Of a stretch of DNA of 18,870 bases, positions 7,625 to 13,504 are shown piece by piece. The notes under the pieces are model-generated. The model had not been told where the DNA came from. It made no database searches and worked only from the letters and a program-made list of their open reading frames with translations. The DNA lies in assembly GCA_025453475.1 (NCBI GenBank), contig JALOQH010000010.1:1-18870 (forward strand), read 5' to 3'. The position numbers and the translations under genes were made by a program. Source of the stretch: an archaeon. GTDB lineage: Archaea; Nanobdellota; Nanobdellia; Pacearchaeales; GW2011-AR1. How positions within the stretch are numbered: position 1 is the stretch's first letter; each line of letters begins with the position of its first letter.

Positions 7625-8194
7625 ATGGGTTCGTTATACACGACTAAGACAATAACCCGAAGAGAGGTTGAAGAGAAGCTGAAAAATGTTGGTGATTACG
7701 TCAAGATGGATTTTCTTTCTCAATGCCTGAAGAAACAGCTTGATTTTGATACCAAGAAATATGTTCTGATGAATCTTGCGCAGGTTTATGAGGCAAGAAG
7801 GATGTTCTCCGAGGCTGCAAAGATGATGAGAAATGCTGCTGAGATTAACACAACCTATGACGGCAAGATGAATGACTTCGCAAAGTCCTGTGTCTTATTC
7901 ACAAGAGCAGGTAATTTCGCAGAGGCGGATGTTTCTTTCACAAAGGCAATGGGTTCTGCGCAAACAGACCTTCAGAAGCAGAGAATCAAAGCTGTAAGGA
8001 AAGATGCGCTTAAGGCGCAGGCAAAAGAATATATCGGCAGGGACAAGAGAAGCCATGCTGTTGCGGCATACGAGCATCTGGTTGAGATAGATTTAACTCC
8101 TGAAGAAAAGAGGGAAGCGCAAAGCACCCTACTGGCGCTGTATGAGAAACTCGGGAAAGTCAGGGAATATTATGCTTTAAAGACGAATATGTAA
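7625..8194 (+). CDS. TPR-like helical-repeat protein, 189 residues
   Basis: The protein is almost wholly alpha-helical with repeating helix pairs that resemble degenerate tetratricopeptide repeats. For example, residues around LMNLAQVYEARRMFSEAAKMM and a later segment with AVAAYEHLVEIDLTPEEK show the usual small-large residue pattern. Such solenoids mediate protein-protein contacts; no catalytic motif is present and the partner is unknown. There is no signal peptide. The longest frame starts at 7607, but the ATG at 7625 is preferred because it sits at the standard 22-nt distance from the TATA box. It follows tuf with about 150 bp of possibly structured DNA between. Confidence 0.75.
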   Translation: MGSLYTTKTITRREVEEKLKNVGDYVKMDFLSQCLKKQLDFDTKKYVLMNLAQVYEARRMFSEAAKMMRNAAEINTTYDGKMNDFAKSCVLFTRAGNFAEADVSFTKAMGSAQTDLQKQRIKAVRKDALKAQAKEYIGRDKRSHAVAAYEHLVEIDLTPEEKREAQSTLLALYEKLGKVREYYALKTNM

Positions 8195-8255
8195 ATTTGC
8201 ATAGTTCTTTTAGTTTTTAAAAATAAAGCCCCCCTTGATGGGCCAATAAAGAAAA

Positions 8256-8378
8256 TTAATTTGCGGTGGATTCCAAGTCATCGAAAAGTTCGTCGGGAGA
8301 AACATCGTCTTCAGTGTTTTCCTCGACGGCATTTGGCTTAACCTGGTTAACTTGTTTAAGCGCCTCTTTTTTCACCAT
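8256..8378 (-). CDS. 40-residue acidic micro-protein
   Basis: A 40-codon frame starts with MVKKEALKQ and ends in a strongly acidic tail containing EENTEDD and DELFDDLES. A clean TATA box, TTTATAAA at 8408-8401 on the minus strand, lies 23 nt before the ATG, close to the window-wide leaderless spacing. The stop is TAA at 8258-8256. The basic start and acidic end suggest a short helix with a disordered tail, perhaps a partner of a larger complex. No family was recognised. It fills most of an otherwise empty stretch between 8195 and 8496. Confidence 0.55.
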   Translation of the reverse strand: MVKKEALKQVNQVKPNAVEENTEDDVSPDELFDDLESTAN

Positions 8379-8400
8379 TAAAACTTTTTCAACTCGAGGG

Positions 8401-8408
8401 TTTATAAA
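8401..8408 (-). promoter_or_regulatory. TATA box of the 40-residue micro-protein
   Basis: TTTATAAA is a canonical archaeal TATA element. It is 23 nt before the minus-strand ATG at 8378. Confidence 0.6.
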
Positions 8409-8467
8409 CATTATTGTTGCAAAAAAGAGTAAATATTAGTAATTTTAGAGTGACAGATATAGAAAGA

Positions 8468-8475
8468 TTTAATTA
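8468..8475 (+). promoter_or_regulatory. TATA box of gene 8497-8889
   Basis: TTTAATTA ends exactly 22 nt before the ATG at 8497. It nearly abuts the alternative TTG at 8479 and so excludes it as a start. Confidence 0.65.
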
Positions 8476-8496
8476 GTATTGATTATTAAAAATTGC

Positions 8497-8889
8497 ATGA
8501 CAACGGAGACGCAAGCTTCACAAATGACCCTTGAACACCGATTTGAAGCACTTGGGCGCAAGCATGCGAAATCCGATAATGAAACGCTTTCTCAAAAGGA
8601 ATGGACAGAGCGGGGGGTGAGCTATTTGGGGAGGAGATTGCTTAAAGATGCAAGTTGGTTCAGCAGATTAGTTCATGATGCATGGATAAAAGAGACTCCG
8701 GATGCGCTTGAGAATATACTGATTGAGATCGGACTTGTTTCAGATAGAAAAGAAGCCCGCGAAGTTATCCCGCAGATAGTTGGGCGATATCTTGTGTATG
8801 GGCAAAATAGTGTGGAGATAGCCCGTCTGGAAAAACCAAACAGGCAGCCAGTATATGAGGCGCGCTGCTATAACTTCTCTTTTGCTTAA
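8497..8889 (+). CDS. Hypothetical protein, 130 residues
   Basis: A soluble, mostly helical protein with no signal peptide, membrane segment or metal-binding motif that I can recognise. The central part (LGRRLLKDASWFSRLVHDAW) is an amphipathic helix with several aromatics. The second half (EIGLVSDRKEAREVIPQIVG) looks like another helical bundle. The C-terminus ends in an aromatic-rich strand. A longer frame begins at a TTG (8479), but the ATG at 8497 has the correct promoter spacing. The function is unknown. Confidence 0.65.
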   Translation: MTTETQASQMTLEHRFEALGRKHAKSDNETLSQKEWTERGVSYLGRRLLKDASWFSRLVHDAWIKETPDALENILIEIGLVSDRKEAREVIPQIVGRYLVYGQNSVEIARLEKPNRQPVYEARCYNFSFA

Positions 8890-8901
8890 GAAAAGCAAAT
8901 C

Positions 8902-8909
8902 TTTAAAAA
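8902..8909 (+). promoter_or_regulatory. TATA box upstream of the hairpin RNA/dnaG
   Basis: TTTAAAAA predicts, by the 22-nt rule seen in this window, a transcript start at 8931. That is exactly the first base of the long stem described next. Confidence 0.6.
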
Positions 8910-8930
8910 TGCCCGATATCTACTAAAGGT

Positions 8931-9034
8931 AAGTCGAAGAAAGGATTGATGATATTATTATCACTTTCATATTCACGCCCAATTGGGGCATAATCGAAGC
9001 GAAAACTAGATTATCAGATTCTTTCTAAAGACTT
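8931..9034 (+). ncRNA. Long structured RNA: dnaG 5' leader element or independent small RNA
   Basis: Two arms pair over about 21 base pairs: 8931-8935 with 9030-9034, 8938-8943 with 9021-9026, 8944-8947 with 9017-9020, and 8948-8953 with 9010-9015. There are three G-U pairs, one small internal loop and one bulged A. The apical region holds a further small hairpin (8977-8980 with 8986-8989). The stem begins exactly at the predicted transcription start. It may be the folded leader of the dnaG mRNA, or a free RNA of about 105 nt with dnaG using a weaker promoter near 9037. No known RNA family was matched; canonical C/D or H/ACA boxes were not found. Confidence 0.4.
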
Positions 9035-9045
9035 GGAATAAATTC

Positions 9046-9071
9046 GAGAGTTTGCAAGAACTCTCAAGGAG
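9046..9071 (+). promoter_or_regulatory. Hairpin and Shine-Dalgarno site of dnaG
   Basis: GAGAGTT (9046-9052) and AACTCTC (9059-9065) form a perfect 7-bp stem with a 6-nt loop. It is followed immediately by AAGGAG (9066-9071), 8 nt before the ATG at 9080. dnaG is therefore translated from a leadered mRNA, unlike most genes here, and the hairpin abuts the ribosome site. Confidence 0.55.
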
Positions 9072-9079
9072 AAAACAAA

Positions 9080-10252
9080 ATGGCAAAAGTAAGTCCAGTA
9101 TCAATAAAGTACATGGTACATGCTTCATTCAAGGCTGAAGGGCCTTTGGAGAAGCCTGATGTAATCGGAGCTATCTTCGGGCAGACCGAGGGATTATTGG
9201 GTTCTGAACTGGAAATGAGAGAATTGCAGAAGGAAGGCAAAATCGGCAGAATTGAAGTTGAATTGGAAACAGTGGACGGCAAATCTGTCGGAGAGATAAA
9301 GCTCCCAAGCGCATTGGACAAGAGCGAAACTACGCTTATTGCAGCTGCGCTCGAAACTATAGACAGGATTGGCCCGACAGAAGCAAAAATAGAAGTAACC
9401 AAAGTGGAGGATGTAAGGGGCAGCAAGAGGGAGCAGATTCTTGCAAGAGCAAAGAAGCTTCTTGGACAGCTTGAAAGCGAAGACAGCACAGAGGGCATGC
9501 AGAAAGCGCTTAAGGAAGAGACAAGAGCTGAGAAAATACAGGAATACGGAGATGAGAAACTGCCTGCAGGAGACTTATCCGGAGAAGAGATAATTGTTGT
9601 TGAAGGCAGGGCTGATGTCGTCAATCTCCTGAAAAACAGGGTAAACAATGTAATCGGCATGAATGGGACAAAGCTTCCTTTGGAAATCGCAAAGCTCGGC
9701 AGGGAAAAGAAGATTATTCTCTTTGTTGACGGAGACAGGGGAGGCAGGCTTATTGCAAAGAATGTTGTGAACAATGCAAATATCTATGGGATTGCAGTTG
9801 CTCCTGACGGAAAAGAAGTCGAAGAGCTGACTGGAAAGGAGATATTAATGGCCCTTAGAAAACAGGTGTCTCCAAATGACTTTTTCAGAAAGACAAGATT
9901 CACCTCTGACAAGGATGAAGATGCAGTAGAAGAGGACAGAATAGTTGAAAAGGAAGAGCTGCCTGCATTTACAGGAGATGTTAAGGCAGAGATAAAGAAG
10001 AGATATGAGGAGATAAAGGGTTCTCGATCTGCGCTGTTGCTTGATGGCAAGATGGAAGTCATGAGAAAAGTAAGCTCAAGAGATGTTTCAAGGTCAATAA
10101 GATACTCAAAGAGCAGGGTTTTTGCAGTTGTAATTGATGGAGCAGCTATTGAGGCGATAATCAGAGCATGCGATGAAGCAGGAGTATCATATCTTGCTGC
10201 AACGAATTTCTCGAGCTTTGACAACGCCAAGGTTGCTTTGATAAGCCTGTAA
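9080..10252 (+). CDS. dnaG: Archaeal DnaG-type primase (TOPRIM domain protein)
   Basis: This 390-residue protein is the archaeal form of DnaG. It lacks the bacterial zinc-binding and helicase-binding domains; archaeal DnaG proteins have been found with the RNA exosome and can make RNA primers in vitro. The N-terminal domain starts with KYMVHASFKAEG. The TOPRIM fold carries the catalytic Glu175 in VEGRADV, then Asp217 and Asp219 in DGDRGG, all intact. The C-terminal quarter is a conserved archaeal extension. An acidic linker at about residues 275-300 (KDEDAVEEDR) joins the parts. The ATG at 9080 is supported by AAGGAG 8 nt upstream. No exosome subunit genes are visible nearby. Confidence 0.95.
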   Translation: MAKVSPVSIKYMVHASFKAEGPLEKPDVIGAIFGQTEGLLGSELEMRELQKEGKIGRIEVELETVDGKSVGEIKLPSALDKSETTLIAAALETIDRIGPTEAKIEVTKVEDVRGSKREQILARAKKLLGQLESEDSTEGMQKALKEETRAEKIQEYGDEKLPAGDLSGEEIIVVEGRADVVNLLKNRVNNVIGMNGTKLPLEIAKLGREKKIILFVDGDRGGRLIAKNVVNNANIYGIAVAPDGKEVEELTGKEILMALRKQVSPNDFFRKTRFTSDKDEDAVEEDRIVEKEELPAFTGDVKAEIKKRYEEIKGSRSALLLDGKMEVMRKVSSRDVSRSIRYSKSRVFAVVIDGAAIEAIIRACDEAGVSYLAATNFSSFDNAKVALISL

Positions 10253-10356
10253 AACGAGATTCTTGGGTTCTAAACGCAACGAATAATTATCAATATAGGG
10301 ACGCAAACATAAAAAATCAGCAGCAATTCTCCTCTAACAGCGGGCAGGGTATAGGC

Positions 10357-10383
10357 ATAAAGTTAATCTTTGATTAACTTTAT
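10357..10383. promoter_or_regulatory. 12-bp perfect inverted repeat, candidate operator or bidirectional terminator
   Basis: The arms 10357-10368 and 10372-10383 are exact complements around TTT. The right arm runs into a TATA-like TTTATATA at 10379-10386, and the next gene starts at 10430. It could be a repressor site or, as RNA, an AU-rich hairpin ending the dnaG transcript. Confidence 0.5.
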
Positions 10384-10400
10384 ATATCAGTTTAGAGTAG

Positions 10401-10408
10401 TTAAATTA
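10401..10408 (+). promoter_or_regulatory. TATA box of the membrane protein gene at 10430
   Basis: TTAAATTA ends exactly 22 nt before the ATG at 10430. A GGTG just upstream of the ATG could also act as a ribosome site if the stronger TATA at 10379 is used. Confidence 0.5.
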
Positions 10409-10429
10409 TAGAATATAAAAGGGTGTGAG

Positions 10430-10555
10430 ATGCTAAAGACAACACAAAAATATTTGTACATAAGCCTTGTAGTTGTGCTCGTGCTGGCGCTGATTGGCGC
10501 GGTTTACATAACGTTCTTAAATACATGTCAAAATGCTCAAAGGCGACATTTGTGA
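10430..10555 (+). pseudogene. N-terminal fragment of a membrane-anchored Cys protein (frameshifted)
   Basis: The frame starts at a well-placed ATG and encodes a short basic stretch, then one strong hydrophobic segment (about residues 11-30), then NTC. It runs into a stop at 10553. The next frame (10525-10851) continues as a soluble domain without any start signal of its own. Adding one A to the run at 10530-10533 joins them, giving a CQKC (CxxC) motif just after the membrane segment. So this is the signal/anchor part of one protein of about 141 residues. The break may be a sequencing error or a real mutation. Confidence 0.6.
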
Positions 10556-10851
10556 ATGACGAGCCTGAAGCAAGCTGGGGATATAAAATTCTTGGCATTG
10601 AGGACAGAGAATGCATTGTTAATGTCAGGCTGCTGATGGCAAAGAAAGGAGAGCTTGGGGTGAATGAACTTGTCGGGCATGAAATGCAGTGTTCTTATCC
10701 GAAAGGCATGGTTGCTTATGTTGAAAAGGACCTGTCAAAGTGCCATGGATTGCTGAAAGAGGAGCTTCAGACAATTGTTATCACAAAGCTTCACACTTAC
10801 ATCCTGGAGAACCTTGGCAAGTTTGACGAGAGCCTGAGCAAGGTTGTTTAA
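10525..10851 (+). CDS. Soluble domain of the membrane-anchored Cys protein (second half of a frameshifted gene)
   Basis: The frame gives 108 residues from an ATG at 10525, but that ATG overlaps the upstream fragment and has no promoter or ribosome site. It is best read as the continuation of the protein begun at 10430. The domain contains five or so cysteines (CS, REC, MQC, KCH), with a helical C-terminus (LQTIVITKLHTYILENLGKF). With the upstream anchor it would face outside the cell, where the cysteines could form disulphides or bind metal. The family is not recognised. It ends 4 bp before the endonuclease IV-like gene and is probably co-transcribed with it. Confidence 0.6.
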   Translation: MSKCSKATFVNDEPEASWGYKILGIEDRECIVNVRLLMAKKGELGVNELVGHEMQCSYPKGMVAYVEKDLSKCHGLLKEELQTIVITKLHTYILENLGKFDESLSKVV

Positions 10852-10855
10852 TTCT

Positions 10856-11626
10856 ATGGCAATCAGATTCGGGCCTGCTGGATTAGGGCCTGTGAAGGAT
10901 GCTGAGGCAAATCTTGAGAGATTTGCAAAAGAAGGAATCAAAGCTTGCGAAGTTGCATTTACTTATCAGGTTTACATTCATCATGATGAAGATGCGGTAA
11001 GGATAGGGAAGAAGGCGAAGGAGCTTGGCATTGAACTGAGCATACATGCACCCTATTATGTAAACCTGAATTCTGATGAGAAGAGCAAAAGAGAAGAGAC
11101 AAAAAAGAGAATCCTTGATTGCTGCAGGGTCGGGGCGCTGATGGGCGCATCAATGGTTGTTTTTCACCCGGGATACTACGGAAAGGACAGGGAGAAAGCA
11201 TTTGAAACAATCAAAGAGGGAATTATTGATATGATAAAAGAAACGAAGAAACGCGGATGGAAAATAGAGCTTGCCCCGGAATCAATGGGGAAAGTGAATG
11301 TCTTTGGCAGCATTGAAGAGATTGCAAGGCTTGTAAAAGAGACCGGATGCTCATTTTGCATTGACTTTGCGCATGTTCTTGCACGCGAAAAGAATGTTGA
11401 TTATGAAAAGATAAAATCCCTGTTTCCGGAGAAGAGATGGCATGCGCATTTCTCAGGAATAATCTACGGGGACAAGGGCGAAAGAGCGCACAGAAAAACA
11501 AAGAAGGAAGAGTGGCAGACTCTGCTGAAGAATCTCCCTAAAAACAAGGAGATGGTCATAATAAATGAATCGCCTTTTCCAGAAGAAGACAGCATTGAAG
11601 GCAGAGAAGTTTACGGGAAATTATAA
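10856..11626 (+). CDS. nfo: Endonuclease IV-family AP endonuclease (TIM-barrel)
   Basis: This 256-residue protein belongs to the xylose isomerase-like TIM-barrel superfamily and matches the endonuclease IV branch, which cuts DNA 5' to abasic sites using three zinc ions. Candidate metal ligands line up in order: His64 (SIHAPYY), His104 (VVFHPGYYG), Glu142 (LAPESMGK), Asp170 and His173 (CIDFAHV), His196/His198 (WHAHFSG), His212 and Glu238 (INESP). The Asp-x-His pair of bacterial enzymes is not conserved exactly (ERAH), so substrate or metal use might differ. A longer frame starts at TTG 10844, but that overlaps the previous stop; ATG 10856 is the natural start. Confidence 0.85.
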   Translation: MAIRFGPAGLGPVKDAEANLERFAKEGIKACEVAFTYQVYIHHDEDAVRIGKKAKELGIELSIHAPYYVNLNSDEKSKREETKKRILDCCRVGALMGASMVVFHPGYYGKDREKAFETIKEGIIDMIKETKKRGWKIELAPESMGKVNVFGSIEEIARLVKETGCSFCIDFAHVLAREKNVDYEKIKSLFPEKRWHAHFSGIIYGDKGERAHRKTKKEEWQTLLKNLPKNKEMVIINESPFPEEDSIEGREVYGKL

Positions 11627-11866
11627 AACTCTTGGCTGAATTGGCTTTTGGATTCTTACAGGCCTTGAAACGCGTTTTCTCTTTCTGTCAATTACTGTGA
11701 GCTTGGCTCTTGCCCTTTCAGGATTGATTTTACAGATGTTTAGTATCTGAAATATCTTCTGGAGGATTTCCTCATAAGTTTCTCTCCTGTATTCCTTAAG
11801 ATAGTCTAATCTCTCCTTTGTCTCCTTGGAGAGCTTTATCGTCGTTATTTTGGCTGTTTCTTCCAT
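11621..11866 (-). CDS. Ribbon-helix-helix DNA-binding protein, probable autoregulator
   Basis: The 81-residue protein begins with a beta strand (KITTIKLS), then helix KETKERLDYLKEY, a short turn (RRET) and helix YEEILQKIFQILN, the standard RHH fold. The C-terminal half is very basic (RKRKRVSRPVRIQK), consistent with extra DNA contacts. A 26-bp palindrome fills the space between its TATA box and start codon, so it most likely represses its own gene. It may also act on the divergent S-layer-like gene at 12008. The 3' end overlaps the stop of the convergent endonuclease gene by 6 bp. No toxin partner is adjacent. Confidence 0.8.
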   Translation of the reverse strand: MEETAKITTIKLSKETKERLDYLKEYRRETYEEILQKIFQILNICKINPERARAKLTVIDRKRKRVSRPVRIQKPIQPRVL

Positions 11867-11867
11867 G

Positions 11868-11893
11868 GTATACCTTGGTTGCCAAGAGTATAC
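11868..11893. promoter_or_regulatory. 26-bp palindromic operator candidate
   Basis: GTATAC at both ends (11868-11873, 11888-11893) encloses TTGG-TTG-CCAA, with one unpaired base difference between halves. It lies between the minus-strand TATA box and the RHH start codon, overlapping the predicted transcription start at 11874. Confidence 0.6.
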
Positions 11894-11895
11894 TG

Positions 11896-11903
11896 TTTAT
11901 ATA
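11896..11903 (-). promoter_or_regulatory. TATA box of the RHH gene
   Basis: On the minus strand the element reads TATATAAA. It predicts a start near 11874 and a leader of about 8 nt before the ATG at 11866. Confidence 0.6.
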
Positions 11904-11945
11904 TTTTGTGTCACTCCATAATAACACTCTTATTGTTGTCACCAT

Positions 11946-11964
11946 AAAGTTTATAAAGAACTTT
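11946..11964 (+). promoter_or_regulatory. TATA box within an inverted repeat, upstream of the S-layer-like gene
   Basis: TTTATAAA at 11950-11957 lies inside AAAGTT (11946-11951) and AACTTT (11959-11964). By the 22-nt rule the transcript starts at about 11979, giving a leader of about 29 nt before the ATG at 12008. Confidence 0.5.
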
Positions 11965-12007
11965 AATCCCCTATTATTAACTAAATTTTACAAAACACCA
12001 CGAGATC

Positions 12008-13216
12008 ATGGGATACAAAAACCTATCGGTTTCGCTTGTTGCAGTACTTGCACTAGCGATTATAACAATTGCTAGCGTAAGCGCTTACACTGACATAAGT
12101 GTAGAAGTTAACGGAATTGAGTATGACGGCGACAGCATTGCTGTATTTGCCGGCCAGACAGTGCCTGTAAAGGTAACTGTTTACTCATCTGATAACGCTA
12201 CAGATGTCAGAATAAAAGCCTGGATTTCTGGTGATAAGGACCTCGCTGTATCGACTGGCAGATTCGATATGATATCTGACAAAACATACAGCAGAATGAT
12301 AAATGTCCAAGTTCCTAGCAAGGTAGACCCTAGCGAAGACTTAAGCCTTATCGTTGATGTTGAAAGCAGAGACGGTAGCGTATTTGAGGGCATCGTAGTT
12401 CCTCTTACAGTGCAAAGAGAATCTTATGCACTTGAGATACTTGATGCTGTCATGGACAACGAAGCAAGAGCTGGTTCTTCAGTAACTGTTGACATTGTTC
12501 TTAAGAACACTGGAAGACATTTCGCTGACGATACCTTTGTCAAGGTAAGAATACCTGCCTTGAATCTTGAGAAGAAATCTTATTTCGGGGACCTTTCACC
12601 TGTAGACCAAGCTGACCCAGACAAGGAAGATGCAACTGAGAAGAGAATGTTCTTGAACATTCCTTCAAATGCCGCAACTGGATTATATCTAGTTGAAATC
12701 GAGGCATACAATGCAGATTCCAGTGCCACATTGACAAAGAAATTGTCAATCAATGGCGGTGCCAGTGACAGCACGCTTTTTGTTGCCTCTGCTACCAGCA
12801 AATCATTTGCTGTTGGAGAGAAGGGAACATATGGCCTGACATTGGTAAATTCTGGAGATAAAATCAGGGTGTACGAATTGGTTTCAGAGGCTCCAAGCGC
12901 ATTGTCGCTTAGCTTTGCAGAACCAGTCGTAGTTGTCCCAGCAGGAGAGAGCAAGAGCGTAAGCTTTGATGCCACTGCTGCTAAGGAAGGCAAGTACAGC
13001 TTTGCTGTAAATGTCTACTCTGATGGTGAGCTTGTCAAGAAATACAACTTCGTAGCAGACGCTACTAGCAAGAGTTCAAAGGGTTTTGCAGGAAACGCAA
13101 CAGTCATATTGACTATTGTTCTTGCAGTAATCTTTGTAATTTTGCTTGTTGTACTTATAGTACTGTTGACAAAGAAACCTGAAAAGACCGAAGAATTCGG
13201 AGAAAGCTACTACTAA
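12008..13216 (+). CDS. S-layer-like secreted protein with C-terminal membrane anchor
   Basis: The 402-residue protein starts with a clear signal peptide: a basic GYKN stretch, a hydrophobic core to about residue 24, and a likely cleavage after VSA. Two or three beta-sandwich repeats follow. They resemble CARDB/NEW3-type domains, for example around EARAGSSVTVDIVLKNTG and FAVGEKGTYGLTLVNSGDK. Sequons such as DNATD and GNATV could be glycosylated. A membrane helix (about residues 364-388) is followed by a short KKPEKTEEFGESYY tail. Third-position codon choice differs from its neighbours and resembles tuf, suggesting high expression. It is probably a surface-layer or envelope protein. A T-rich tract follows the stop. 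Confidence 0.85.
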   Translation: MGYKNLSVSLVAVLALAIITIASVSAYTDISVEVNGIEYDGDSIAVFAGQTVPVKVTVYSSDNATDVRIKAWISGDKDLAVSTGRFDMISDKTYSRMINVQVPSKVDPSEDLSLIVDVESRDGSVFEGIVVPLTVQRESYALEILDAVMDNEARAGSSVTVDIVLKNTGRHFADDTFVKVRIPALNLEKKSYFGDLSPVDQADPDKEDATEKRMFLNIPSNAATGLYLVEIEAYNADSSATLTKKLSINGGASDSTLFVASATSKSFAVGEKGTYGLTLVNSGDKIRVYELVSEAPSALSLSFAEPVVVVPAGESKSVSFDATAAKEGKYSFAVNVYSDGELVKKYNFVADATSKSSKGFAGNATVILTIVLAVIFVILLVVLIVLLTKKPEKTEEFGESYY

Positions 13217-13220
13217 AGCT

Positions 13221-13243
13221 AATTTTTATTTTTTTCTTTTTTT
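13221..13243 (+). terminator. Poly-T terminator after the S-layer-like gene
   Basis: Starting 5 nt after the TAA stop there are long T runs broken by only a few other bases. T-rich tracts are the main archaeal termination signal. Confidence 0.65.
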
Positions 13244-13291
13244 AACTTATAGTAGCCTCCGAATAACATTTTTTAAAAGAGGATGATAAAC

Positions 13292-13408
13292 ATGCCTCAA
13301 TCAAGAGATGAAGAAGAGATAAAAAAATTATCAAATTTAACTAATTCTTTGGGGAAATTGGCAAATATCTGGGCATTGGCGGGAAATCTTCCTAAAAACA
13401 GGATATGA
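13292..13408 (+). CDS. Possible 38-residue micro-protein
   Basis: A short frame encodes a helical peptide with an acidic start (RDEEEIKKL) and a more hydrophobic second half (LANIWALAGNLP). GAGG at 13279-13282 lies 9 nt before the ATG, a normal Shine-Dalgarno spacing; an in-frame ATG at 13283 overlaps that signal and is less likely. The only strong TATA-like element (13271) is too close for a leaderless start, so promoter evidence is weak. The stop codon overlaps a 7-bp hairpin. No family was recognised. The stretch 13217-13504 would otherwise be empty. Confidence 0.4.
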   Translation: MPQSRDEEEIKKLSNLTNSLGKLANIWALAGNLPKNRI

Positions 13409-13443
13409 CTTCCAAAATGGAAGTGCAACGGGTGAAATAACCC
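13408..13443 (+). other. Tandem small hairpins before smc
   Basis: ACTTCCA (13408-13414) pairs perfectly with TGGAAGT (13418-13424). GGGT (13430-13433) can pair with ACCC (13440-13443). They may stabilise or end the micro-protein transcript. No long T tract follows. Confidence 0.35.
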
Positions 13444-13475
13444 TGGTTTCTCTTAGATAATAGAGTTTAGTTATT

Positions 13476-13483
13476 TTTATATA
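13476..13483 (+). promoter_or_regulatory. TATA box of the SMC-like gene
   Basis: TTTATATA ends exactly 22 nt before the ATG at 13505. Confidence 0.7.
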
Positions 13484-13504
13484 TCCTGCAAACGAGAGTG
13501 ATTT

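Noticed and set aside
8945..9016. C/D box guide RNA in the dnaG leader
   Set aside because: A TTGATGA resembles a C box but lacks the initial purine, and no CTGA D box is in position on the plus strand.
9064..10230. Two long minus-strand frames (236 and 148 residues) opposite dnaG
   Set aside because: They are Ser/Leu/Phe-rich antisense shadows of dnaG, which is well supported by TOPRIM motifs.
10525..10540. Programmed -1 frameshift in the membrane protein gene
   Set aside because: No X-XXY-YYZ heptamer in phase with the upstream frame and no obvious downstream stimulator; a one-base error or mutation is simpler.
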